From positions 1-32,067 of the forward strand of contig JAILZQ010000016.1 of assembly GCA_023512415.1 (NCBI GenBank): a DNA stretch of 32,067 nucleotides, read 5' to 3'. The translations under genes and the position numbers were made by a program. Each line of letters begins with the position of its first letter. The stretch's first letter is position 1. Positions 18,566 through 26,994 of this stretch are shown here, piece after piece. The notes beneath the pieces are model-generated. The model was not told the DNA's origin. It searched no databases and worked only from the letters and a program-made list of their open reading frames with translations. This stretch comes from Geminicoccaceae bacterium. Lineage in GTDB: Bacteria; Pseudomonadota; Alphaproteobacteria; Geminicoccales; Geminicoccaceae.

Positions 18566-19930
18566 ATGGCGGAGGGAGCCGGGATCGGCGCGGGTGCGAC
18601 CTCGGCCGCGAGCCTGCCCGCCGACGAGCGGCCGCCCGCGGTGTGGGTACCGCCCCTGGCCGATGCCCGGCCGCGGAGCCTCTGCACCGATTGCGGGCTG
18701 TCGCGGATGCGGATCGCCAAAGCCTGCGGGCGGGCCTGCCAGTTCATCGCCCCCGACTACCCGGCTGCGGAGGTAGCGGTCCACGGCCGGGCGCGCGATC
18801 CCGAGCGGGCCGACGAGCTGCATTTCGGGCCGTTCCGGCGGATGCTGCGCGCCCGTCTGCTGCCGCCCAGGGCCGGCGCGCAGTGGACCGGGATCGCCAC
18901 CCGGCTCGGCGAACGGCTGCTCGAGACGGGGCGCGCCGAGGCCGTGCTCACCGTCGCACCGACACCCGGCGATCCCTGGCGGCCGCGGCCGGTGATCGTG
19001 ACCCGGCCCGAGGGCATGGCCGCGTGCCGCGGCATGCGGATGGGCTTCGCACCCACGCTGGCCTTGCTCGAGCCCGCGCTGGCCGCGGGCTACCGGAGGC
19101 TCGCGCTGATCGGCATCCCCTGCCAGGTCCACGCGCTGCGCAAGATCGAGGCCGAGCTCGGCCTCCAGCGCCTGTGGATCGTGGGCACCCCCTGCTCCGA
19201 CAACACGACGACCGAGCGCTTCCACGAGTTCCTCGCGCTGCTCGACCCCGAGCCCGGGCGCATCACCTACCTCGAGTTCCGCGCCGACTACCGGGTCGAG
19301 CTCCGCTACGCCGACGGCCGGGTGCGCTTCGTGCCGTTCCTCGAGCTGCCGATCGCCCGGCTGCCCCCCGACTTCTTCCCGCTCACCTGCCGGACCTGCG
19401 TCGATTACACGAACGTCTTGGCCGACCTCACGGTCGGCTACATGGGCGGCTCGGGTAGCCAGTGGCTGCTCGTCCGCAACGATCGCGGCGAGGAGCTGTT
19501 GGGCCTGATCGAGCCGGAACTGCGCATCGAGCCGCTCGAGAGCCGCGGCCGCCGGGCGGGCCCGGTGCGCGCCTATGCCGAGAACGTCGCACGCGCCGCG
19601 GGCGGCCTGCCCCTGCGGCGGATGCCGGACTGGGTCCGGCCGATCGCCGGGCGCGTTCAGCGCTGGTTCGGCCCCAAGGGCCTCGAGTTCGCCCGCACCC
19701 GGGTCGAGATGAAGGCGATCGAGACCGTGCTCCATCTCCGCCACGCCGCCCGCGCAAAGATGAAGACGATGATCCCGGCGCACGTCTGGCGGCTCGTGGC
19801 GCCCTACGGTCTGGCACCGGAACCCGGGGAGCGGGCGACACCCCGCTCCCCGGGCCACAACGCAGCTCAGGCGGCGACCGCAGCCGGCCTCGCCCCGCCT
19901 TCCGGGGCGAAGGCGAGCCCGCCCGCGTAG
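18566..19930 (+). CDS. FrhB-family Fe-S/flavin reductase, BciB / 7-hydroxymethyl chlorophyll a reductase-like
   Basis: LCTDCGLSRMRIAKACGRACQFI; GAQWTGIATRLGERLL; LIGIPCQVHALRKIEAELGLQRLWIVGTPCSDNTT; LTCRTCVDYTNVLADLTVGYMGG, matching the recalled BciB/HCAR pattern. 3' end overlaps dabA tail-to-tail. Confidence 0.78.
   Translation: MAEGAGIGAGATSAASLPADERPPAVWVPPLADARPRSLCTDCGLSRMRIAKACGRACQFIAPDYPAAEVAVHGRARDPERADELHFGPFRRMLRARLLPPRAGAQWTGIATRLGERLLETGRAEAVLTVAPTPGDPWRPRPVIVTRPEGMAACRGMRMGFAPTLALLEPALAAGYRRLALIGIPCQVHALRKIEAELGLQRLWIVGTPCSDNTTTERFHEFLALLDPEPGRITYLEFRADYRVELRYADGRVRFVPFLELPIARLPPDFFPLTCRTCVDYTNVLADLTVGYMGGSGSQWLLVRNDRGEELLGLIEPELRIEPLESRGRRAGPVRAYAENVARAAGGLPLRRMPDWVRPIAGRVQRWFGPKGLEFARTRVEMKAIETVLHLRHAARAKMKTMIPAHVWRLVAPYGLAPEPGERATPRSPGHNAAQAATAAGLAPPSGAKASPPA
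19823..19854. terminator. Perfect 13-bp stem hairpin, candidate bidirectional terminator
   Basis: CCCGGGGAGCGGG-cgacac-CCCGCTCCCCGGG; lies just downstream of the dabA stop (minus strand) and inside the 3' end of the convergent FrhB-like ORF. No T-tract. Confidence 0.55.
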
Positions 19931-22248
19931 CGCCAGGCGACCGCTCCGGTCTCGTCCAGGACCAGGAGGTGGAGCCAGCGCTGGTCCAAGAGCGCGCGCA
20001 ACCCCTCGTGCCGGGCGACGATGGCGCGGATCGCTTCGACCGGAGCTTCGACCACGACGGTGAGCCGCAGCGGCTCGTGGACGAAGCGTGCGCCGTCGTG
20101 CACCGACTGCCAAGGCAGGCCCACCCGCAGATCGCCGCCATTGCCCTCGAGAACGCCGATCCCGCCCACGACGTTGTGCAGGAGCTTGTTGCCGCCGCCG
20201 AAGAGCGCCGGTGCGACCACCGAGCCGTAATATTGGAGGGAAATCCACGAGGCGACGATCACGGGTGCGGTCAAGATCAGCTCGAGCGTGGCGAAGCCCG
20301 GATCGCGCCGGTGATCGTACTCGTGCAGGAAGGCCCGGCCGCCGAGGGCGAGGCCGCGGCTGCGCGCCCGGGGCGCGGCGATGAACGCGGCGCAGCCCGC
20401 GAGCCCCCATTCGGGCCGCACCTCCGACCAATCCCGCCCGCGCGCGAGCAGATCCTCGGAGGCCTTCGCCCGCGGCAAGGTGAGCACCCGCTCGGCCCGG
20501 GCGAGCGCACCCGCCCGCTCGAGCCACCCCTTGACCCGCGCCACCGCCTCGGCGGGTGCGGGATGGTCGAGGAACAGGGTGAGCCGATCGCTCGTGGTGT
20601 CGTGCAGCCCGGCCAGGAACACCGTGTCCTCGGGAATACCCGCACCTTCGGCCGCGAGGCCCGCGCGCACCTCGGGATCCTGGAGGAGGGCGGCCAGGAG
20701 CCGGGCGCTCTCCGCACCGTGATGGCCACCGCACGCTCCGCAGGCGAGCGCGCTCGCGTGCGGGTTGTTGGTGACGTGGGCACCGTGGCCGATCAGGAGC
20801 ACGATCGGGGCCAACGGCTCGGGCAGCGACATCGCCTGGAGAACGCCCCGGGCCAGCGCCAGCTTCTCGGCCGCGGCGAGCGGCGGGTCGAAGACCGGGG
20901 CGGGTTCCTCGGCCGCCGGGCGGCCGCGCCGCAGCGCGTCGCCGAAGAGCTTGCCGGCATAGAGCGGTCCCGCCGCCTCGACGAAGGCGAAGCAGGAGAT
21001 CGCCGCGCGTTGGAACCGACCCCAGGCCCGCTTCGCCCGTGCCGCGATCCGCCGATCGGCCTCGTCCGCGGCCGGCGCCCGGCTCGACAGGGTGGGCGAG
21101 AGCAGGACCGGCAGATGGTGCTCCGCGACGTCCGAGCCGCAGCGCCGATGGGTGAGGGGCAGGCCGAAAAAGCCGGCGAAGCCCGCGGTCGCGATCCCCG
21201 GGTCGAGCGATTCGAGCGCCCGCCGGAACGGCTCCGAACGGACGTCGATGCAGAACACCGCCTGCAGGGCCGGCCGGTTCGAGGCCGCGTCCGGCGCGGC
21301 TGCGGGAAGACGGGTCGAAAGCTGGCGCTGGAACGCCCGCTCGGCCGCCTCTTGGAGGATCGAATCGACGATCTGCGCCGGCGTCGGCCGGAGCGGGGCG
21401 GCATGCGCCTCCCGGACCGCGAACCAGCGCTCGGCGAGCTGCTGGCGATATTGCAAGTGGAGCGCCTCCTCGAAGGCGGCCCGCACGGCGAGCAGCACCA
21501 GCGCGGTCTCGTCGAGGCCGCCCTGCCGCTCCGCTTCCCACCCCGCCAGCCGGGCGAGCTGGGCCCATCCCGCGATGCGCGCGAGCAGCGCGTGGAACCA
21601 GGTGTGGAGCGCGGCATCGGGCATGCCGAGGGCATCGGCGGCCAGCAGGAGCGCCCGCTCCGGCCGGTCGGGGAGGCCGGCCACGAACGCGGCGAACCCC
21701 CGAAGGCCGATGATCTCGGGCACGAGATCTCGGCTCGCCCAGGACCGCCAGGAGGCCCAAGCATCCTGGCCGGGCGGCGACGACCAGAGCGCCTGACCCC
21801 GGTCGAAGAACGCGGCGGCCCAGGCACCGATCCGCTCGCGCACGAGCTCGGGCCAGTCGACCCCGGAGATTTCGAAGGCGAGCTCAGCCACCGTCGGAAG
21901 GGTCGGAGGCGGCGGGCTCGGGCTCCGCGCGGCGGCCAGCAAGGCCTCGAGCGAGCCCGGCCGGCCGGGCTCGGTGCAGGCGGCAAGCGCCTCCTCCAGA
22001 TCCTCCGCCCGGATCTCGCCGGCCTCGATCCGCTCGAGATACCAGCTGCGCGGCATCGTCACCCGCACGCCCGCGACCCGACCGAGCCGTGCTGCGACCC
22101 GGGCGAGCGTCTCGCCCGCCTGGCCGAGGAACGGGTTCACGGCGACCGTGGCGTCGAGCGGCCAGGCGGGCGGCAGGGCGCGGACCGCGGCCTCGGCGGC
22201 GCGCAGGACGGCACCCAGCCGGGGCGGGACGATCTCGGGCATGGTCAT
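19867..22248 (-). CDS. dabA: Inorganic carbon transporter subunit DabA (DUF2309, zinc-binding)
   Basis: 793 aa; AVNPFLG, VFCIDVRSEPFRR (C-x-D) and IGHGAHVTNNPHASALACGACGG, where His and Cys are 15 residues apart as in characterised DabA. ATG preceded by AGGAGA. Confidence 0.9.
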   Translation of the reverse strand: MTMPEIVPPRLGAVLRAAEAAVRALPPAWPLDATVAVNPFLGQAGETLARVAARLGRVAGVRVTMPRSWYLERIEAGEIRAEDLEEALAACTEPGRPGSLEALLAAARSPSPPPPTLPTVAELAFEISGVDWPELVRERIGAWAAAFFDRGQALWSSPPGQDAWASWRSWASRDLVPEIIGLRGFAAFVAGLPDRPERALLLAADALGMPDAALHTWFHALLARIAGWAQLARLAGWEAERQGGLDETALVLLAVRAAFEEALHLQYRQQLAERWFAVREAHAAPLRPTPAQIVDSILQEAAERAFQRQLSTRLPAAAPDAASNRPALQAVFCIDVRSEPFRRALESLDPGIATAGFAGFFGLPLTHRRCGSDVAEHHLPVLLSPTLSSRAPAADEADRRIAARAKRAWGRFQRAAISCFAFVEAAGPLYAGKLFGDALRRGRPAAEEPAPVFDPPLAAAEKLALARGVLQAMSLPEPLAPIVLLIGHGAHVTNNPHASALACGACGGHHGAESARLLAALLQDPEVRAGLAAEGAGIPEDTVFLAGLHDTTSDRLTLFLDHPAPAEAVARVKGWLERAGALARAERVLTLPRAKASEDLLARGRDWSEVRPEWGLAGCAAFIAAPRARSRGLALGGRAFLHEYDHRRDPGFATLELILTAPVIVASWISLQYYGSVVAPALFGGGNKLLHNVVGGIGVLEGNGGDLRVGLPWQSVHDGARFVHEPLRLTVVVEAPVEAIRAIVARHEGLRALLDQRWLHLLVLDETGAVAWRYAGGLAFAPEGGARPAAVAA

Positions 22249-22276
22249 GATCGGTCTCCTCGGAATGGAGGTTCGG

Positions 22277-23833
22277 TCAGGCGGCCCGCGCCGTGCGCAG
22301 GTCACCGATCAGCCGGTCGACCAGGGCGTCGAGGTAGAGGCCGTTGGCGAGATGGACCCGCAGCCCGGTGACGGCGGGATGGTGGGCCCAGCGGGGCAGG
22401 GTCGTCTGGGCCAGGGCCACGCCGGCGAACGAGAGGATGACGAGCGCCATGAGCGCCCAATCCAGGGTCGTGGGCGGAGGCGGCGGCGGCAACAGCCCCG
22501 CCACGAGCCAGCCGGCGAGGCTCTGGAAGACCAGATAGCCCAGCACCGCGAGGAGCGAGGCGAGCGCGGTCCGCCGGGCGAGGGCGGCCGGGGCCGCATC
22601 GGCCAGGCCCTGGGCGAGCAGGTAGGCGACACCGAGCACCAAGACCCCGCCCAGGACCAGGGCCTGCGGCGGCTTGTCGAGCGCGACCTGCAGCGGCACC
22701 GCCGCGAGGTAGACGAGGAGGGCCACTCCTCCGGCGAGGAGGACGGCCCGGCCCCCGGGCACGGCGACCGGACCGGGCCGGCGCTGGGCCGCGACGACCT
22801 CGACCGCGGTACCGGCGGAGAGGAAGGCGTGCGCCTTGTAGAGCGAGTGGGCGAGCAGGTGGAGAAGGGCGAGCGGCCAGAGCCCGAGCCCGCATTCGAG
22901 GATCATGAAGCCCATCTGGGCGACCGTCGACCAGGCGAGCGCGGTCTTGACCGCCGGCTGGGTGAGCATGACGAGGCTGGCCACGAGCGCGGTGAACCCG
23001 CCCAGGAGCACGAGGGCGGCGAGCGCCCCGGGGGCCAGCACGAGCAGATCGGCGAAGCGCAGGAGGAGGAAGCCGCCGATGTTGACGATCCCGGCATGGA
23101 GGAAGGCCGAGACCGGGGTCGGCGCTTCCATGACCCGCACGAGCCAACCGTGGAACGGCAGCTGGGCGGTCCGCACGAGCGCGGCGGCGGCGAGCAGGCC
23201 GGCTGCGAGCAGCGCCGCGGGCGGCACCTCGCCGGTCCGCGCCGCGGCCGCGATCGCGTCGATCGCGCTCGTCTCGAAGCTCCAGACGAGCAGCAGGAGA
23301 GCCGTGGCGAGCGCGGTGTCGGCCAGCCCCGCCACGAGCCGGGCTTGGCGGGCCGCCCGCCGAGCCTGCGGCCGCTCCGGGTAGAAGAGCAGCAGCCGGC
23401 CGAGCCCGGCGCCGACCGCCACCCAGGCCGCGAACAACACGGGCAAGCTGCCGGCCTGCACGAGCAGGAGGACGGCCGCGAGGGTGAGCGACATCCAGCC
23501 GGCGAAGGCACCCTCGCGCGGCTCGCCGTCGAGCTGGACCCGGGCGTAGCGGATCACGACCCAGCCGACGAAGCTCACGAGGAGGAGCATCGGCACCGAG
23601 AGCGCGTCGCGGGTGAGAGCCAGGACGACCGGACCCTCGCCGATGCCGACCGTGGCGGGTCCAGAGACGACCAACAGCCCCGCGGTGGCGATCGCCGCGA
23701 GGAGCGCCGCGGCGGCCGCCGCTTCGGCGAGGCGGGGGATCGGGTGCGGTCGGGGACCGGGTCGGAAAAGGCCGGCGAGGCCGGCCACGGCCGGCAGGAT
23801 CGGGGCCAGGAGCGGCAGGAGATCGAGGCTCAT
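22277..23833 (-). CDS. dabB: DabB, NuoL/MrpA-like proton-conducting membrane subunit
   Basis: 518 aa polytopic protein; PLMLLVSFVGWVVIRYARVQLDGE, PFHGWLVRVMEAPTPVSAFLHAGIVNIGGFLL, LALLHLLAHSLYKAHAFLSAG; 28 bp upstream of dabA. Confidence 0.9.
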   Translation of the reverse strand: MSLDLLPLLAPILPAVAGLAGLFRPGPRPHPIPRLAEAAAAAALLAAIATAGLLVVSGPATVGIGEGPVVLALTRDALSVPMLLLVSFVGWVVIRYARVQLDGEPREGAFAGWMSLTLAAVLLLVQAGSLPVLFAAWVAVGAGLGRLLLFYPERPQARRAARQARLVAGLADTALATALLLLVWSFETSAIDAIAAAARTGEVPPAALLAAGLLAAAALVRTAQLPFHGWLVRVMEAPTPVSAFLHAGIVNIGGFLLLRFADLLVLAPGALAALVLLGGFTALVASLVMLTQPAVKTALAWSTVAQMGFMILECGLGLWPLALLHLLAHSLYKAHAFLSAGTAVEVVAAQRRPGPVAVPGGRAVLLAGGVALLVYLAAVPLQVALDKPPQALVLGGVLVLGVAYLLAQGLADAAPAALARRTALASLLAVLGYLVFQSLAGWLVAGLLPPPPPPTTLDWALMALVILSFAGVALAQTTLPRWAHHPAVTGLRVHLANGLYLDALVDRLIGDLRTARAA

Positions 23834-23916
23834 CGGCGGGCTCCCGCGAGGGTCACGTCCGGCGAGCCTTATCCAGCGGGAACAGCCTCTTGAAAATTAC
23901 AATGTTTTGGCCGATC

Positions 23917-23935
23917 CGTTCGATCGGATCGAACG
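23917..23935. promoter_or_regulatory. Perfect inverted repeat abutting the LysR start codon; candidate operator
   Basis: CGTTCGATC-G-GATCGAACG (9-bp arms, 1-nt centre) directly before ATG at 23936, in the roughly 100-bp divergent dabB/LysR intergenic region. Confidence 0.45.
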
Positions 23936-24847
23936 ATGAGCCTCAACTACCACCATCTCCGCCTGTTCCGCGCGGTCGCCCTGGAGGGCAACCTGACCCG
24001 CGCGGCCCAGCGGCTCGGCCTCTCGCCCTCCGCCCTCTCGGCCCAGCTCAAGGCGCTCGAGGATCGGCTCGGCCACGCGCTCTTCGAGCGTCGCGGCCGC
24101 GGCCTCGTGCTGAGCGAGGCGGGGCGGATCGCCCTCGAGCACGCCGAGGTCATCTTCCGGACCGGCGAGGATCTCGTCGCCACGCTGCGCGGCCACGGCC
24201 GAGCGCGGGAATTGCTGCGTGTCGGTGCGCTCGCCACCCTCTCGCGCAATTTCCTCGTGGGCTTCCTGCGGCCGGTGATCGGCCGGAGCGAGGTCGAGGT
24301 GGTGATCCGGATCGGCAGCCAGGCGGAGCTCCTGCGCGGGCTCGAGAGCCTCGCCTTCGACCTCGTCCTGACCACCCTGGCGCCGCCACGCGAGCGCGGC
24401 TCGCGGTTGGTGGTCCATCGCCTGGCCGAAATGCGGGCGAGCCTGGTCGGCACCCCCGACCGGCTCGGCTCGCCCGTGCCGCTGCTCGAGGCGCTGCTGG
24501 CGCGGGAGCCGCTCGTCCTGCCGACGCCCGAGACGGGGCTGCGGACCGCGTTCGACGCGCTCCTCGCTCGGCTCGCCATCCGCCCGGCGATCGCCGCGGA
24601 GGTCGAGGACATGGCGACGATGCGGCTTTTGGCGCGGGCCGATGTGGGTGTGGCCCTCCTGCCGCCCGTGGTGGTGCGCGACGAGCTCGCCCGTGGTGAA
24701 CTCGTCGAAGCACGGGCGCTGCCCGAAATCGTCGAGACCTTCTGGGCGGTCGAGCTCGGCCGACGCTTCGCGAGCCCGCTCGTGCGCGAGCTCCTGGCCG
24801 GTGCCGAGGCGCCGGCGCCGGACCCGGCTCAGCCGGCGAGGCTCTGA
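23936..24847 (+). CDS. LysR family transcriptional regulator (NhaR-like N-terminus), divergent from dabBA
   Basis: MSLNYHHLRLFRAVALEGNLTRAAQRLGLSPSALSAQLKALEDRLGHALFERRGRGLVLSEAG: LysR HTH. Confidence 0.9.
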   Translation: MSLNYHHLRLFRAVALEGNLTRAAQRLGLSPSALSAQLKALEDRLGHALFERRGRGLVLSEAGRIALEHAEVIFRTGEDLVATLRGHGRARELLRVGALATLSRNFLVGFLRPVIGRSEVEVVIRIGSQAELLRGLESLAFDLVLTTLAPPRERGSRLVVHRLAEMRASLVGTPDRLGSPVPLLEALLAREPLVLPTPETGLRTAFDALLARLAIRPAIAAEVEDMATMRLLARADVGVALLPPVVVRDELARGELVEARALPEIVETFWAVELGRRFASPLVRELLAGAEAPAPDPAQPARL

Positions 24848-25749
24848 CCCGCGGCGTTGAAGGTGTAGCCCAAGAAGTCGCGCAACGCCCGGGCGGCCGG
24901 GCCGGGCTCGGCGCCACGCCGCCAGGCGAGGCCCACGTCCATCGTCGGGACGGGCTCGGCCACGTCGCGGGTCTCCAGCCTGAGCCCCTCGAGCGACCAG
25001 GGGCGGTAGACCATGTCGGAGAGGATCCTCACGCCCATCCCGGCCGCGACCATGCTGCGCACCGCCTCGACCGAGCTCGTGCGGAAGACGACCTTCGGCA
25101 TCCAAGGCGTGCGCGCCCAGTAGCGCCGTGCGGTGAGTTCGGCCTCGTCGACCGTGAGCATGACATAGCGCTCTTGCGCGATCTCCTCGAGCGGCACGGT
25201 CGCGAGGGCCGCGAGGCGGTGGCCGGTGGGCAGCCAGAGGCGCCGGCGCGAGCGGATCAAGGTCTCGTGGGCGAGCCGCGCCCGGTCGACCAGGTTCGAG
25301 GTCAAGAGGACGGCGAGCTCGAGTTCGCCCTCGCCGAGCCGGCGCTCGATCTCGGGGCGCGGGGCTTCGACGAGCTCGACGTCGATCCTCGGGAAGAGCC
25401 GGGCGAAGCGGGCGAGGTGCGCCGGCAGGAAATAGCCCGCCACCGTGTAGGTAACGCCGACCCGCACCCGGCCGTCGACCTCGTCCTTGGGGGCGAGGCG
25501 GGCGCGCAGGGCACCATCGACCGCGGCCACCACGTTGCGCGCATGCTCGACGAAGCGCGCGCCCTCGGGGGTGAGGCGCATGCCGCGCGTCGTCCGCTCG
25601 AACAGCCGATGACCCAACAGCTCCTCGAGCTCGCCCACGGCCTCGCTCACCGCCGAGGGCGAAAGGGCGAGCTCGGAGGCGGCGCGCGAGACCCGGCCGG
25701 CCGCGGCGACGGCGAGGAAGGCACGGACCTGGCGAAGCGTGAGGCTCAA
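24829..25749 (-). CDS. LysR family transcriptional regulator, divergent from the TorT/ABC operon
   Basis: LSLTLRQVRAFLAVAAAGRVSRAASELALSPSAVSEAVGELEELLGHRLFERTTRGMRLTPEG: LysR HTH. TTG start at 25749 fits the domain boundary; ORF open upstream to 25938. Confidence 0.88.
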   Translation of the reverse strand: MSLTLRQVRAFLAVAAAGRVSRAASELALSPSAVSEAVGELEELLGHRLFERTTRGMRLTPEGARFVEHARNVVAAVDGALRARLAPKDEVDGRVRVGVTYTVAGYFLPAHLARFARLFPRIDVELVEAPRPEIERRLGEGELELAVLLTSNLVDRARLAHETLIRSRRRLWLPTGHRLAALATVPLEEIAQERYVMLTVDEAELTARRYWARTPWMPKVVFRTSSVEAVRSMVAAGMGVRILSDMVYRPWSLEGLRLETRDVAEPVPTMDVGLAWRRGAEPGPAARALRDFLGYTFNAAGQSLAG

Positions 25750-25829
25750 CCCGGAGGCCCTTCGGAAAAAGCGAAAAGGAGCGTCGGCACTTCCTGTTTC
25801 ACAAACGCGCCGCGCTCGGCAAGAGTGCC

Positions 25830-25850
25830 GGCACGGCGACCGGCCGTGCC
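25830..25850 (+). promoter_or_regulatory. Leader hairpin upstream of the TorT-like gene
   Basis: GGCACGGC-gaccg-GCCGTGCC, 8-bp perfect stem, about 30 nt before the ATG at 25880. Confidence 0.35.
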
Positions 25851-25879
25851 CTGCCACGGCCCCTGGAGGGAGGAAAAGG

Positions 25880-26959
25880 ATGCGGCGCAACGCTCTGGGC
25901 GCGGGCGCGGCGGCGCTCGCCCTGATCGTGTGCGGCACGGTGGTGCGAGGCCACGCGGCCGACTGGTTCCCCTACAAGGTCGAGGTCTGGGACCCGCCCT
26001 TCGACATGGCGAGCCCGCGGAAGACGGTCGACTACGTGCCCCTACCCAAGGCCTCGAGGCCCTGGAACCTGTGCGTCTCTTTCCCGCACATGAAGGACGC
26101 CTATTGGCTCGCGGTCGATTACGGCGTGGTCGAGGAGGCGCGCCGGCAAGGCGTGAACCTCCAGCTCGTCGAGGCCGGCGGCTACACCGAGCTCGCCAAG
26201 CAGATCGCCCAGATCGAGAACTGCGTGGCGGGCGGTGCCAACGCCGTGATCATCGGCGCGATCTCCTACGACGGGCTCAACAACCTCGTGGCCGAGATCC
26301 GCAAGAAGAACGTGCCGGTGATCGACGTGATCAACGGGATGAGCTCGCCCGAGCTCTCGGCCAAGTCGCTGGTCTCCTTCGGCGAGATGGGGGCCAAGGC
26401 GGGCGAGTTCTTGGCCAAGCGGCACCCCGCCGGCAGCCCCAAGGTCAAGGTCGGCTGGTTCCCGGGCCCGGCCGGTGCCGGCTGGGTCGAGGCCGGCAAC
26501 AAGGGCTTCCTCGACGCGATCAAGGGCTCGGCGATCGAGGTGGTCGAGACCAAGTACGGCGACACCGGCAAGGAGGTCCAATCGAAGCTCGTCGAGGACA
26601 CGCTCGAAGCGCACCCCGACATCGCCTACATCGTGGGCACCGCGGTCACCGCCGAGGCGGCGATCCCGATCGTCCGCACGCGCGGGCTCCAGGACAAGGT
26701 CAAGATCGTCTCCTATTACTACACGCCGGGGGTCGATCAGGGCATCCGCCGGGGTCAGATCCTCGCCGCCCCGACCGATTCGCCGGTGATCCAAGGGCGG
26801 ATCGCGGTCGACCAGGCGATCCGCATCCTCGAGGGCAAGGACTACCTCAAGCACGTGGGCCCCGCTCTGTTCGTCGTGACCCAGGACAACATCAAGGGGT
26901 TCGACACCGCCTCGACACTCGCCCCGCCGACCTTCAAGCCGACCTTCAAGGTGCCCTGA
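25880..26959 (+). CDS. TorT-like periplasmic substrate-binding protein of an ABC transporter
   Basis: Signal peptide then ADWFPYKVEVWDPPFDMASPRKTVDYVPLPKASRPWNLCVSFPHMKDAYWLAVDYGVVEEARRQGV, resembling TorT; followed by sugar-type ABC genes. RBS gggaggaaaagg. Confidence 0.82.
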   Translation: MRRNALGAGAAALALIVCGTVVRGHAADWFPYKVEVWDPPFDMASPRKTVDYVPLPKASRPWNLCVSFPHMKDAYWLAVDYGVVEEARRQGVNLQLVEAGGYTELAKQIAQIENCVAGGANAVIIGAISYDGLNNLVAEIRKKNVPVIDVINGMSSPELSAKSLVSFGEMGAKAGEFLAKRHPAGSPKVKVGWFPGPAGAGWVEAGNKGFLDAIKGSAIEVVETKYGDTGKEVQSKLVEDTLEAHPDIAYIVGTAVTAEAAIPIVRTRGLQDKVKIVSYYYTPGVDQGIRRGQILAAPTDSPVIQGRIAVDQAIRILEGKDYLKHVGPALFVVTQDNIKGFDTASTLAPPTFKPTFKVP

Positions 26960-26994
26960 AGCGGGCGCACGGCCGCGAGCGACGCGAGGGTCGG

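Noticed and set aside
18482-21760. 1092-aa minus-strand ORF
   Set aside because: Overlaps dabA and the BciB-like gene in the wrong frame; no coherent domain.
19462-22371. 969-aa plus-strand ORF
   Set aside because: Antisense to dabA; GC artefact.
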